Assembly (NCBI GenBank): GCA_035578155.1
Contig: JAPWDM010000043.1
Coordinates: 1,610,419-1,674,418 of the forward strand
From: Brachynemurus nebulosus
Taxonomy: Eukaryota > Arthropoda > Insecta > Neuroptera > Myrmeleontidae
Direction: 5' to 3'
Length of the DNA: 64,000 bases
The notes beneath the pieces are model-generated. The model had not been told where the DNA came from. It saw only the letters and a program-made list of their open reading frames with translations, and searched no databases. Made by a program: the position numbers and the translations under genes. Each line of letters opens with the position of its first letter. Position 1 is the stretch's first letter. Shown here one piece after another: positions 11,961-24,371 of the stretch.

Positions 11961-12060
11961 GGGACTGAAATGTTTTTTTTTGCAATTCCGGGACTAAAAG
12001 ACATGATTTAGTCCCTCATAACAGGGAGTAAAGTGCCACTTTTAGTCCCAAGAGACTAAA
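11961..12060. repeat. GGGACTAAA-type short repeats beside the Crypton remnant
   Basis: GGGACTGAAATG, GGGACTAAAAG, TTTAGTCCC and GGGAGTAAAGTG cluster here in both orientations. A further GGGACTAAAGTG lies at ~13,552, on the other side of the Crypton remnant. They may be boundary repeats of the same element; this is unproven. Confidence 0.3.
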
Positions 12061-12230
12061 AAATTATTTTGCTGCCGCTTTCAAACCAATCAGCAAACGG
12101 AATTTATAGAATGGCACCAGTCAGTAAGTTTAATTTATAGACCACAGCACTTATAAATTTATAAATTAATTTAAAGTTATTATGTAGACAAAGGATAACA
12201 GAACAGATATATGTATATCTTGAGGAAATT

Positions 12231-12742
12231 TTATTCAGAATTAATGTTTACATTTATATTTATATTACTGTAACTCGATATTTTAAATAAATGATTATTT
12301 AAGCTGGAAGATTCATTTCCATTAAGGGTTAATTCAGAAGTCGATTTCACATCCTTTAGTCCGAAAATTTGGTCTGCTATATCTTTTTTTTTTATTAATT
12401 GAATTTTCAACATAGCCTTTTGCACTGTCGAAGATCCCCCCCCCCCATGTCGTTTGACAATGTCAATGTTTGCCACCAAATCTGCTAATAAAGATGCAAA
12501 TGTACGCCTGAAACAATGCCCAGTGTATGAGGATAAATCCTCCAGTTTTAAAAACGTGGCTACTTTTTGAGGCAGTTTTGCAAATGCACCCATTGATTTT
12601 GACTTTCCGCAAAAGAATGCTAGCGATACATCTTCATTATAATAATTCTGCAATTTTCTTTCACTGCACCATGTAATAAATATTTTATATTGCTCTTCAT
12701 ATATTTTTTTGATTTTTTTGGTAGCTGTTCTTCTACAGCCTT
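12231..12742 (-). pseudogene. Crypton-type tyrosine recombinase, internally deleted
   Basis: The minus frame runs through YTGHCFRRTFASLLAD, then a KRHGG motif. This is the conserved H-x-x-R block of the tyrosine recombinases encoded by animal Cryptons, which cut and rejoin DNA through a covalent tyrosine intermediate. Upstream in the same frame, KKIKKIYEEQYKxFITWC matches the N-terminal core-binding start of this class. The central part that should hold the first catalytic Arg is missing, so the frame looks internally deleted. A 10-base C run at ~12,437-12,446 encodes four Gly where the family usually has Gly-Gly-Trp. After the HxxR block the reading becomes Asn/Ser-rich and the nucleophile Tyr is not clear. 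It is non-functional as read. Confidence 0.65.
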
Positions 12743-13574
12743 ATAATTTCCCAAATTAAATGCCAACGAAATTTTGTAGTTTTTTTCTGTTTTACTTGAT
12801 TGATTTGCAAGTAAAACAAGTAAAAAAGTAGATAAAAATTGTCGGAGACGTTTAATTTTCCTTAAAAAATATTAAAACTGAATATATTAAGCATTGCGTT
12901 TAGTAAGTAAATAACCCACTTTCCTTTCTTTTTTTTTAAATTTGGGCAAAGGGCAATACTAGAAAGAAAAACAAACAATCTAATTTAATTATCATATTTA
13001 TTTATTACTAAATAATATAATTTCTAAGACGAATAGTAAAATCATATTAACATAACCTAGATTTCCTATAAATAAAAAATTAAGTTTTTAATATTTTTTA
13101 ATGAAAATTAAATATGTGCATAAACTTTTATCGTCATTTTTATTTGTTTTAATACTAATTCAATAAAAAAAAATAAAAATTTGACAACTTTATTTTTTTG
13201 TTGGCAGGTAATTTGGGAATTAGCCGCAACTTTTTCTATATGAACTTGATCGAAATTATCCAGTTTTTTTCTTTGTTTTTAAAAATTTATTTCAAAAAGT
13301 AATAATTTGAAGTTTTACATGCAAAATTTCTAATCCAAATGACCTTAGTAAATAAATTTCGTTGACAAAGGTTACTACGCAATTTAAATATTTTATACGT
13401 ATAATAAATATGGTTTATTTCTTCAAATTATACTTGATTCATATAATATTATCATATAGTATAAACGATGTTTTAAGAATTTTTTTTTATTCTTATTTGA
13501 TATTTATAACTTTAAATAATCTGAAATTGCAAAAAATAGTATATACTCCACGGGACTAAAGTGTTTATTTTGAT
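12743..13574. other. No gene recognised
   Basis: AT-rich sequence. The plus frame at 13,362-13,559 is hydrophobic by composition only. It ends near GGGACTAAAGTG, close to where LINE 3' sequence begins. Confidence 0.45.
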
Positions 13575-13852
13575 CCTTCCTGTGAATTGTTGCCCTCGTG
13601 CCTTACAGGCCCTCTGGCAACAAACTTCACACTCGGGATTAAAACTCACACTTTAGCCCCTTTTTTTTCTTTGGCACTGAAGGAGTTGGATTCTTATCAA
13701 CTAAAAAAAAAACCCACAATGTCCTCTAATTGCCGCCTCGGTAGCACCCAAAAGTGGGTATGCGTCAACGACGCCAATATGGTATGATGGTATTAAAAAC
13801 GCCTGTTATATCCTCTACTTCGGTATCTAGATTTAAATCCTAAGTGTTCCAC

Positions 13853-16382
13853 TTATAAATGGTCTATAAGTTCCTCATCTGGAGGGACCAATTCTTTAGC
13901 CTCTTTTCCTTTTATCAATAATATATTTTTACAGAACTCTCTGAAGATCTTCCAGTTCTCTTTATTATTCCCGATGGTCCCACTCCAATTTTGTGCGTTT
14001 ACCGTTGTGCCGACTTTCTGATTCATACTCGACCGGTGCACAGTGCGGTAGGCACAGAGACAGGCACAGGCGACTCTTAGGAGTGCTTTTCTCTGACAGC
14101 CTACAAGCATCTTCCTGTATTTCTCATAGTTCAGTGTTCCACACCACATCGGCGCTCCATATAACAGGATCGAGTGAACGACATTAAGTATTATATAAAG
14201 CCTTAGGAAGCTCGGCCCACCCAGGGTAGGCAGAATCTTCTGGAGAGCCGAGGTTCTAGCTTCAGCTTTCTGTGTTATTCGCGTAACGTGTTTCCCATAT
14301 ATGAATTTGTTATCTATGACCACCCCAGGTACTTCAGAAATCGCGATATTTGATCTCTTCCTCTAGGACTCAAAATTCCACTCTGTCTCGTTTTCTGCGC
14401 CCTTTTAAAATTATTGCCTCCATTTTATCTGGGGCAATTTCTAGACTGTTTTGCGTCATCCATCTGGCAATTCTTCTCAGGGATTCATTCACTCGGTGGT
14501 TCAGTTCGTTCACATCGTTCGCACTGACTAGAAGAGCCAGATCATCAGCACAGGCCACGGTCTTTGCCCCATTCGTGAGCTGGAGCCCCAAGATACCGTC
14601 GTATAGTACGTTCCACAATAGTGGCCCTAGGATCGACCCCTGGGGGACTCCTCTTGCAATGTTCATTGTCCTGTTCCTACTTATCCTGATATTCCTATCT
14701 TGAAAATAGCTGTCAATTATCTTCACTAGGTATTTAGGTATATCCATTTCAATGAGCGTGTCTATTATAATGCCCCATGTGGCGGTGTTGAAGGCGTTTC
14801 TGACATCGACAGTCACCATAGCGCACCATTTTCCGCCCTTGCCTGAAACATACTTCAGAATATAGCTAATCGCATGAAGGGTGGAGCGTCCTTTCGTAAA
14901 TCCGAACTGCGTGTCCGTGAATTCACCTCTATTATCGATTTCCTCTTGTAGTCTGCCTTTGACAATCTGCTCATTAACTTTGCTCATGGTGTCGATGAGA
15001 CAAATTGGTCTATAATGAGTCAATTTGATTTTCAGGTTTTCCTGGTTTTTGGACGAGGATGAGTTTAGCGCTCTTCCATACCAATGGGAATTGTTGCTTG
15101 GTCAAGTAACTGTTTAGGTCCTTTTGAAGCAAGTCTGGAATTCCTTGTCCGATCATTCTGATTGCCTCGACGGTGATTCCCTCTGGCCCTGGCGCTTTAC
15201 CCATTTTTAGACTTCCGATAGCTCTTCGCGGGTCAGGGGCGGCACTTGTTCTGGTGGCGTCTGAGTCACACTTACTCTGTGTTCTTCACCTACCGGGAAG
15301 AGATGTTTAGCAATCCGCAGTCTGTTTTTTACCGTATTTAGATAGGAAAGGGTTCGATTTTTAGCTGATCTTGTGGCAATTTTATATCCCTCCCCCCAAA
15401 CGTCTAGCTCTAGATTGTTGCAGATCTGTTCCCATGCTTCTCTTTTTAGCCGTCTTATGATTCCTTTTTTAATTCCTTCTTTTTGCCCGTAAGGATCTTC
15501 TCAATCTCCTGTCGCTCGTTTTCATACTTCGAACTCGTTAGACGTCTCCGTAGCTTAACACACTCATCCCTGAGCTTGGAGACTTCCTCGGACCACCAGT
15601 AAGGGACTTCTATCTCTCGTCCATCCCCCCTTGTCATTTGGCTGCTTTTGTATATATCAGCCACCAATGTGGAGATTTTCCGGATTTACCTTTGCCTTCT
15701 GCAGCTCTCTGATCTTGGTCTTGAAAGTTTCGTTGTCCAGAAACGCCCTCGTCCACTCACAGCTCTGGTTTGTCAGGTCTCTTTCAGCAATTTCAAAGAA
15801 GATGTGCTGGTGGTAGGTAAACAGATTATCTTCTAGGACGCGCCAGTTCCTGATTTTACCCGCAATCTTCTTAGTGGCCACACTGACGTCGATGAAGGTC
15901 TTCGACCCCCCTCTCACGAAGGTGGGATTTGTACCCGTATTTATCACCGTGACGTCGAGCTCAGCGAGCCAGTCCGACCAGTACTCTCCCCTATGATCCC
16001 CAACGGTGTGCTTTCGCACTGCTGTCGTCAATAACAATGGCTTGTAATTTGTTTCTCTTTACTTCGTCCATTATTTCGTCCGTACACTTTTTGAATACGT
16101 CCAGCCTAATATTGGGAGGGATGTATGTGCAATATAGGTCAAACCGCTCAAATCGGACTCTGAGCCACCCATCTGCTTTCTTTACCGAGTCTACCACTAA
16201 TCTTCTATTCCTAAAGAATACCGCAACATCCTCCCGTCTATCTGCGATCTAACCGTACTTCTTTACCATGGTTTTATTTAGTTCACCTACCACCATCAGG
16301 TCCACATCCAGATTAGCGGCCACCTCGAAGGCCATGTCGGGGCTGCTCTAGATCTACCCAAGTTGGTCTGTAAGATTTTCAT
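13853..16382 (-). pseudogene. LINE ORF2: AP endonuclease and reverse transcriptase, decayed
   Basis: The likely start is the ATG at 16,380-16,382 (MKILQTNLGR), the usual opening of R1-type ORF2. The APE-type endonuclease follows: TYIPP (~16,120), a region aligned to GDFNAKAHRWGS but mutated to DDSSAKAHRWGS, and YHQHI where SDHQHI is expected. Two key endonuclease positions therefore look lost. The reverse transcriptase shows GKAPGPEGI, YRPICLIDT, QFGFTKGRST, VDVRNAFN, GVPQGSILGPLLWN and CADDLALL, the last being the catalytic CADD box at ~14,550. The C-terminal region reaches YGAPMWCGTLNYEK. Frameshifts lie near 15,010-15,023 and 15,200, and a stop near 16,255. The protein would nick target DNA and prime cDNA synthesis; this copy cannot. 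Confidence 0.8.
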
Positions 16383-16409
16383 AATGTTCTATATAGAGTG
16401 TTTTTAGTT

Positions 16410-17525
16410 AGTAGTCCCTCTCGGTCTCGGCTCTTCTCCTATTAACCAGTTTCCGGAACGCCTTTCTGTAGGCCGGACAGTTGGAATTGTTTGGCTGGTG
16501 TCCTGCCTCCTCGCAAACTAAGCAGTATGTGGTGTTCCCGCAATCATTAGCCTTACGCTCGTTTTCGCCACAGTGTTGGCAGTTTGTTCTCCTGTCTCGT
16601 CCTGAACATTTTGCTGTTATGTGTCCATACCCCCAGTACCTAAAGCACTTTCTGAGCTGAACCCTCTCTTCTATGGGACAATTTACCCAACCTATTTTAA
16701 TGGAGTTCCCGAGTTTATTTCGGTCTTCCTCGTTGACTCTTACTCTGGTGATTTGCGTTCCTCCATATGCCGGCCTTAACGAAGTGACTTCTACGTTGCC
16801 TTGCCTCTAATTGCCTCCATTATTTCCTCGGTGATGGTGATCGCATCTATCTCACGTATGTAGCAGATTTTTTGTTTGTCAAATCTACTGGTTCTACCAT
16901 TTTCTTTTTCCAATATCTTTTCTAGCTCTTCTTGGACCCAACCTGCATCCTTTGTGCTTACTTTCAGCATTAGGTCTCCTTGTCTAGTCTGTTGGATAGC
17001 GCCAATATCTGCCTTCAGCTCCTTAATATTAATTTTCTGCTACACTTCTCTAAGAAAATCTGCATAACTCTTCTTATCTTCTTTATTTCTTCTTACTACT
17101 ATTCTCTCCATGTTGCTGTCCGTGGAGCGTTGAATGTTATTATTTACCATTTTCTTACCCTTCAGTTTCGTAGGAGTGAGATATGAGATATATAGCTCGT
17201 CACGTAGGAACGTGAATCCCAATAATTTTCTCATAATTTCTTGTTTGATACCTTCTGTTGTGGCAAAGGCAATCCAGCTTCTTTTATGAGTAACTAAAGT
17301 CTCTTTTAATCTTTCTAACGTATTCACAGTTCTTTCGAGGTTTGCATTATCCGATGGGTCTTCTCGGTCCACAATTAGCTATGTGTATCTCTCTTTTATT
17401 TTCTCCTTACCTTTACTGGTTCTTACACTGTTGTTTTCGACCAAATATTCGATCGTCCCGTTCTTCTGATTAGCGTTTAGGAGTTCATCAACCTCACTGT
17501 GTTTATTTTTAATACGCTTAGTCAG
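16410..17525 (-). pseudogene. LINE ORF1, distal half with CCHC zinc knuckles
   Basis: The minus strand reads a gag-like region (SWIAFATTEGIKQE, TPTKLKGKK) and then KELKADIGAIQQTRQGDLML, the RNA-binding-type fold common in R1-clade ORF1. It ends in three zinc knuckles: CFRYWGYGHITAKC (second Cys changed to Tyr), CQHCGENERKANDC and CLVCEEAGHQPNNSNCP. Stops at ~17,041 and ~17,383 and a shift near 16,800 break the frame. It abuts ORF2 at 16,382. The proximal half is probably the fragment at 21,209-21,730 plus 28,656-29,149. Confidence 0.7.
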
Positions 17526-18836
17526 GCTAAATCAGGCGCAAATTTCTTTAATATTTTGGTATGAATTTGGAAATGTCGATCCTTTGGTTGAGATTTCCCA
17601 ATTCATTATAGGGTATAATTAAAATCTTCTAAATAATTCGTAGGAATTTGGAATCTCCTCGAGATTTTTAGCTTCTTTTGTATGTAGTTTAAGGTGTTAA
17701 TATCCTTTTAAATTCGAAAGTGTTGAATCTCCATTTCAACACTTTTCGAATTTTATAGTATTAGAAAAATGTGATAAGTAGTTTTTTTTTTTTGATAATT
17801 CAACTTGTAACAGTACGTCGTACTTTTATAGATTCTAATATTTTTAAGAAAAGTTATGAATTTGTGATAGTCATAATATTGAAATTGCTTGTTGTACGTT
17901 AAATCCAAACCTTTATACAATTTGTTCTTTTTTAATAAAATTTGTAACGTATCTTTGAAATTTATTTATTTTTTTTTTTATTGAACGCCATTTGGTTCAT
18001 CTTATAACGTCACCTTGAAACAAAAAAAAGGGGTTTACAAGCAAAATAAATTTTCTCTTTTATTATTTTATCCTTTGTTGAGCGGTTAGGTTCGCCATTA
18101 AGATAGTGCTCAAAAGGGGATTCACCCCTTTTTTAACCCGGTTAGGACCCACCGGGCGAGCTGTGTGATCGTACATCTGTCTAACAGTGTGCGATCAAAC
18201 AGACTCTCAACTAATTTAATTTCCTCCGGGTAATTTCCATTTTCTGTTTCTCTTTTATTAAAATTTTTAATAAATAATTACAATAAAATTTAATAGATGG
18301 CACCTTCAATTTAAACTTAAATAAAACTACGTATTAATAAATGAATTTTTTTTTAAATTATATTCCAAGTATAATAAATTCAGTAATATCAATAAACGAT
18401 TGATATTTCTAAACTTAGAAAGAAGAATAAAATATAGTATTCATTCATATAAAAATTATACATTATGTATATCTATCTGCACATGGTAAGAAATTAGAAA
18501 ACCAAGATGTTATATCATCGAGGTCTATACCACATGTATTTGATAACTTTAAATGAATGTTGCAATCATATTTGATGAACATGTAATATTTTAATTTTTA
18601 AAAAATAAGTAAAAAGATAATAAAAATTTAAATAGAAAAATTGTAAGATTATATAAAATGTTAGGTTACGTTGAATTTTCGAAAACACATTTTCTTTTTA
18701 AATATACGAATACCAAAATTTTAATTTTAATGAAGATATTGATGTGGTCAGGCCATCTTCAATCCAACGCTTACAGAAACCATCGCCACAATTGTGTGTA
18801 GAAAAGGAATGCGAGAGTATATTTTGTATGCAATGC
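17526..18836. other. No gene recognised
   Basis: AT-rich sequence. A 16-bp hairpin-like pair (TTCGAAAGTGTTGAA and TTCAACACTTTTCGAA) lies at ~17,720-17,755. A GC-richer stretch at 18,080-18,220 (AACCCGGTTAGGACCCACCG) has no identifiable feature. Confidence 0.4.
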
Positions 18837-18970
18837 TTTTAGCGAATTTCCAGAAAGAATTCTGGAAATTCAGCTATTATGGTGTAAGCCATAGTCGAAG
18901 TTCAGCCCGAAAATATGGCAGAAATTTGTTTTGAGGTCCCTAGAGCCCAAAAATAACATTCACTAAAATT

Positions 18971-19007
<37 letters not shown>

Positions 19008-20083
19008 TTATGTATTTATGTATCAGCACGATAGCTCTTCAGGAAAAACTGCTAGTTTTACGAAATTTGGTGACAACGTTGGAAGTCCAAAAATCTTGGA
19101 TGAGTTCTTCAGCCAAAAACGTCGGAGCTCAGGAACATGGTTTTTTGAGCATTTTTCGTGAAAATGAGTTTTTGGCCAAAATTTGCTATAATTTAAAAGT
19201 TTTTGCCACATTTTTTTACATCATTGCGAAGACGGGAAAAAATCACATAAAAAAGGTTTTTAAACTTTTATTCTACGTTTGCTAGTTTTTGAGAAAATAA
19301 GAAAAAAAAAGTCAATTTATTTTCTATAATTTTAGTGTGTTTACAACTATATTGTATGTGTATAATCATATAATGTGTATGTATGTATGTATATAACTGC
19401 AATAGTGAGATATACGTATGTGGATATACATACCTACTCATATTGGTTAAAAGATGTCCTCTGCATCTGAATGTATTGATGAAACAAAATCTTTATAGGA
19501 TGAATGTACCAAAAGTTGGTCAGTAAAGCCTTTTGGTACTTTTAAAATACAAAATCAATTATATAAACAACTATATATTTCAATTAATAGAGGATCTACG
19601 GATTACTTATCAATTTCATTGTAGAATCGTTTCCCGGTAGTTCAATTCAAGTGAAATCTTAAAATAAGTAATTAAATTATAAGACTGATTAATAAACCTG
19701 TTTACTTTTTCCCTAAATCGGTCACATGTGTCATGTTGCTAGTTTTGGATATTTTTGACTTTAAGATTGACCGACGCTAAAAAAGTTAACGTTTATTAGT
19801 TGCATAAGATGAATACTAACATGAGTAGGTACTACTAATTGATGGAAATCAATAAAAAATAATTTAATTTCTTTGAAAGAATTGGTTTAATTTTTGCCGT
19901 AAAAAGTGAACAATCCTCAAATAAAATATTAATCTGGAGACGAAAAATACTTTCTAGACGTATTTAATGTTAATAATATAAATCTACAAAATTATTCATA
20001 ATAATCTGAAAAAGCCGAAATAAACCAGTTAGTGCTTATAATGTATCAAATTGAGGATTCTTTTAATAAAATCATCTGCTTTC
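18837..20083. repeat. Duplicated 1.25-kb segment, copy 1
   Basis: Matches 62,754-64,000 at a constant offset of 43,917 with no difference seen. It begins exactly at a family A terminus (AGCGAATTTCC) that carries a small hairpin (GAATTTCCAGAA/TTCTGGAAATTC). It then contains a (TA)n tract at 18,970-19,003 and the family A middle block to ~19,300, followed by 780 bases not seen in other family A copies. The right limit is unknown because copy 2 runs off the window. Confidence 0.85.
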
Positions 20084-20526
20084 AGACATGTACACATTTA
20101 TAGAAAATAAATTTCTTATTTATAAGTTCTTTTAAACCGAAGTTCTCAATTTTTATGGACTAATATCCTTTGGAAACTAGTCCATAAAAATAGGGAACTT
20201 CGGTTTAAAAAACATACGTAATTGTATTATCCTAAGAAACTTAATATAAAGTTTATAAATTTATTATTATTTAAAGAAAAAATATAGATCCAGTTTAGGT
20301 ATGTCTACCCCATAGGCTAAGAAACACTACTAGATATTTTGTTTAAATGCATTATTTCATATTTGTGTCATTGATGACAGATTGATAGGTATATTCGTAT
20401 GGAACCAATTTAACGCCTTATATAGTTATATAGTACAAAATGTATATATACGTATATCTATGTGTGTGAATGTATTTGTACCTCTAATATACATATTTTT
20501 CAAATAAGTACATAACTGTTGACAGT
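20084..20526. repeat. Spacer with a strong hairpin
   Basis: At ~20,129-20,210 the words TTTTAAACCGAAGTTC, TTTTTATGGACTA and their inverted copies form a ~38-bp imperfect stem with a short loop. The rest is AT-rich without features. Confidence 0.5.
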
Positions 20527-21062
<536 letters not shown>

Positions 21063-21208
21063 TATTTAACTGATATGAGATTTGTTCGTTTCAATTTTAT
21101 TTACCTTAGGGAATTGTAACACACTAATTATATTTTAGTTTTAATTTAATTTAATAAATTTAATGATATTAAAAGTATATATATATTGAAAATATTTATG
21201 TGACAATG
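21063..21208. other. AT-rich junction to the LINE
   Basis: Ends in TGTGACAATGTCACA at 21,200-21,214, a 6-bp inverted repeat at the LINE edge. It may be the right boundary of whatever opened the LINE here. Confidence 0.3.
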
Positions 21209-21730
21209 TCACAAGACCACGTCCCTTTCCTCATCCAATGGGTTGCTCTCTTCCATTTGGACCTTTTGGAACGCCACTTCAGGCCACTTCTTATCCAGGA
21301 TTTGCTTGACATCTCCGTATTCCTTCGCGTTTACTAGCTTTCCTCTGATCTCCTCACCTGTGGCCAGATCGACCTGTTGGCCTGCATTCCAATATCGGCT
21401 GTCTTTTTGCCTTTGGACTTGGGCTGATTGTTCCGACTGGGTGCTTTTAGAAGCTGTTGCTACCTTGCCTGCCTCTTCCTTCCAGCACTCCTCTTTCATC
21501 ATGGCAGCAATTGTTTCTATCAATCGTCTTTGTTGTCGTACAGTGTCCTTTATTTCGCACTTAGCGTTCGAGTTTGCAGCAATTAGCTTGACTAGTGCAT
21601 TATTGCTCTCCTCAAGTTGTTTAATCAGAGCGACGTATTTTCTCATCACATTGGTACCGTCTACGCCAGTCGTGGGTCCTTTATCGCATCTCTTCCTCTT
21701 AGGATTCCTCTCTTGGGGGGGAAAGACTAA
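21209..21730 (-). pseudogene. LINE ORF1, central fragment
   Basis: A clean minus frame of ~174 codons: a basic start (NPKRKRCDKG), a Lys/Glu/Gln-rich likely coiled coil (KYVALIKQLEESNNALVKL), and an acidic end (NPLDEERDVVL). This fits the middle of an R1-type ORF1, upstream of the gag-like part found at 17,525. The upstream portion continues at 28,656-29,149 across the foldback insertion. It lies on the same strand as both neighbouring pieces. Confidence 0.6.
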
Positions 21731-22695
21731 CAAGGAGATGCACCCAGAGTGAAATTCGGGATTTTGATGAAACTTCGCTGGTGTGTAGAATAGGCAAAAA
21801 TAAGGGACCCGTATTTTTTTTTATCGGCCATCTTCCACGTTTACGGGGTGAAACCAGCCCCTAAATTTGGGGGTTCAAATCGTATTTCTTAAGATATCTC
21901 GAAAACTATAAGAGATAGAGGAAAACTTTAAATTGACGAAATGTTACTCTTTGAAAGACCTACTCACCTGTATAGGTTAAACCAGGGTCGGGTTCATAAG
22001 AGGGTCTGGAGGGGTGAAAATGGGGGTAAATTTTCTTGTACTGCCTGAATAGTTCAATGTATCAAATTTTTGCCATCATAAATAGAAAGAGCACCAGGGG
22101 ACAAGTGTTTTGCGTTTTTTCGAAATATGTCTGGTATCCAAGCCATATAAGGAGGAAAAAAATAGGGTAGATTATATTGCATTATTATTAATGAGGAATA
22201 TGCATGTTTTTTTTTTTATTTCAAAAATATTTTAAGCCTACCACAAAGAATCACAAAAATATATTATAAGTGCAATTTGCACCTTTATTTAAGAAAAAAA
22301 AAATTTTTTTTTTAAATTTTTTCTTTTCATAATTTAAACGCCACATTTGGCGCGCTGACGTCATAAGTGACTTTTCAGATAAGCAGTATATTACCAGCCA
22401 GGCCAGAAGCATTGTTATACAATTTGTTCTGTAGGTGGCACTGCTAGAGACGCGTGCAAGATAAATAGAATATGACATCAGATACTGATTGCATATGTTT
22501 TATTTTGTATTGTTTGTCTAGTTGATTACGTTCATTACATTCATCACTTTGCTGAATCGTTTATTACTTTCCTCATCCGTCGATATTTTTATTTGTTTGG
22601 TAAAATAATTTATAAAATATATTAAATACTTAATAAAATTCGTATATTTAATAATATTTCTTTGTGTCAACGATATTAGGAAACATTTTTAAAAA

Positions 22696-24371
22696 ATGAC
22701 CGAGAAGGATTTTGTAAAAGGTCAATCAGATAATCTTCCAAAAGTGGATGTCTTTATGATGAGGGAATATTTTGCTAAAAATCCCGATTTTACATCGGCA
22801 GAAATAAAAGGAGTAAAATTAGCAAGGTACGTTTTTTTTCTTTTTTCCTTTATGTAATTGAAATTGTTTATTTTCAGTTACGATTTTGAGGTTATATATT
22901 ACTGTTTAATTACTGTACATCTTTTTAATTTAAAAATGAAAATTTCAAACTTCTATATTCATTTAATATCCATTACTTTCAGATCGGAACGAGAATCTTA
23001 CGGAGATAACGCTATTGGTTATGTCCAGTTAAGAAGAGATGGAGATTTATGTACAGTAAAGGCGAAAATTACTCCCGAACATAACATAAAGCAGAAAGCT
23101 TATACTGTAACAGCAGTATGCAATGAAAAAGAGGAAGAAGTCATTTCTGTTCGATGTGAAGATTGTGCTGCACATTTAGGTAAGCAATTTTGTAATATAA
23201 TAAATCAACGCTTCTATGGATCACGACTCCCAAATTGAGATGAGTAAGTAAAATGCTGATCTTAAAAATTAAAGTCAGATAAATTGTTCAACAATAAATA
23301 CGCATTTGCGATAGTAGACTAATGCAAACTGTTTCATCGAAGAGTATTCAAAATATAATAAATTTGTTTATACTTTTTACAGGAGGATGTAAACATGCAA
23401 TAGCATTTCTGGCTTGGCTGCACAGAAGAAGCGAAGACCCTCCATTAACAAGTACGAAATGTTATTGGAAGAAGTCTAAACTTGCTTTAGTGGGCAGTAG
23501 CTTGAAATTTATAAAAGCTAAAGATATGGCACCACAACCAGATAGTAGGCTAACGTCAACGGAAAGCAATACTAGTTTTTTAGACCAAGTGCTTACGCAC
23601 GGATTGGAAGTTGGTCACACTGATTGTCAGCTGATAAAATATTATAAAGAATTTAGCTCTGTGGAAAAATTATCAATGAATTACTTGAGCGTAAAAATAT
23701 TAAAAAAAAATATAAGTGTAGAAGAATTTTTCAAATTTTGTCACGAATATTTAACAAATGAAGCATGTGAGGATGCTTTTAGAGCAACAATTGAACAGGC
23801 AAATTGTCCTTTGTGGCATGAGCTACGTTATGCTCGAGTGACCGCCTCAAAAGCATACGATGCAGCTCACTGCAAGACGCATGATGGAGCGTTAGTAGAA
23901 TTGATAATGGGAGCTAAACTGAAAGGCACAGCTGCAATGGAAAGAGGGAGGAAATTAGAAAAGGAAGTTCTACAAATTGTAGAAAAGAAAAAAAATATCA
24001 AAATACGGAACGCTGGAATAATGCTCAACAAAAATTACCCAATTATTGGAGCTTCACCTGACGGTGAGACTGCTGAGTATGTTGTGGAAATAAAATGTCC
24101 AACTACCAAAAAAGCTGAAAGAAGATATGTAACAAATGAAAATAAAATAACAGCCAAATACATGGGGCAAGTTCAAATTCAGATGTTTTTTTTAAATAAA
24201 AAGGAGGCTCTGTTTTGTGTAGCAGATCCCAAATTTGAGGACAATAAAAATGTGACGATTTTAATTATTAAATTTGATGAGCAATATTGTTTTAATATTT
24301 TAAATAAATGTACAAACTTCTGGAAGGAAGCGATATTTCCTATTTTGCTGAAAAATAGTAACATAAGTTAA
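22696..24371 (+). CDS. ISL2EU second protein: SWIM zinc finger plus YqaJ nuclease
   Basis: Three exons, 22,696-22,826, 22,983-23,179 and 23,383-24,371, join in frame through GT-AG introns to give 438 codons plus a stop. The start is the first ATG (MTEKDFVK), 0.5 kb inside the left terminus. Residues ~60-150 hold a SWIM-like zinc-binding pattern CEDCAAHLGGCKHA, the last part formed across intron 2. The C-terminal half is a YqaJ/lambda-exonuclease PD-(D/E)XK fold with RVTASKAYDA, the acidic GTAAMERGRKLEKE, ASPDG (catalytic Asp), EIKCP (catalytic Glu-x-Lys) and QVQIQM. All expected catalytic residues are present. In ISL2EU elements this nuclease accompanies the transposase; its step in transposition is not settled. 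The mRNA converges on the transposase gene. Confidence 0.85.

Noticed and set aside
19010..19285. A 91-codon plus-strand frame, identical at 62,927-63,202
   Set aside because: It lies in a family A block. Other copies do not preserve it as a protein, and identity follows from the recent DNA duplication. The minus frame over the same bases is likewise not supported.
21243..21752. A 169-codon plus-strand frame
   Set aside because: It is the complement of the LINE ORF1 central fragment. The minus reading has the expected basic and coiled-coil composition, while the plus reading has none.
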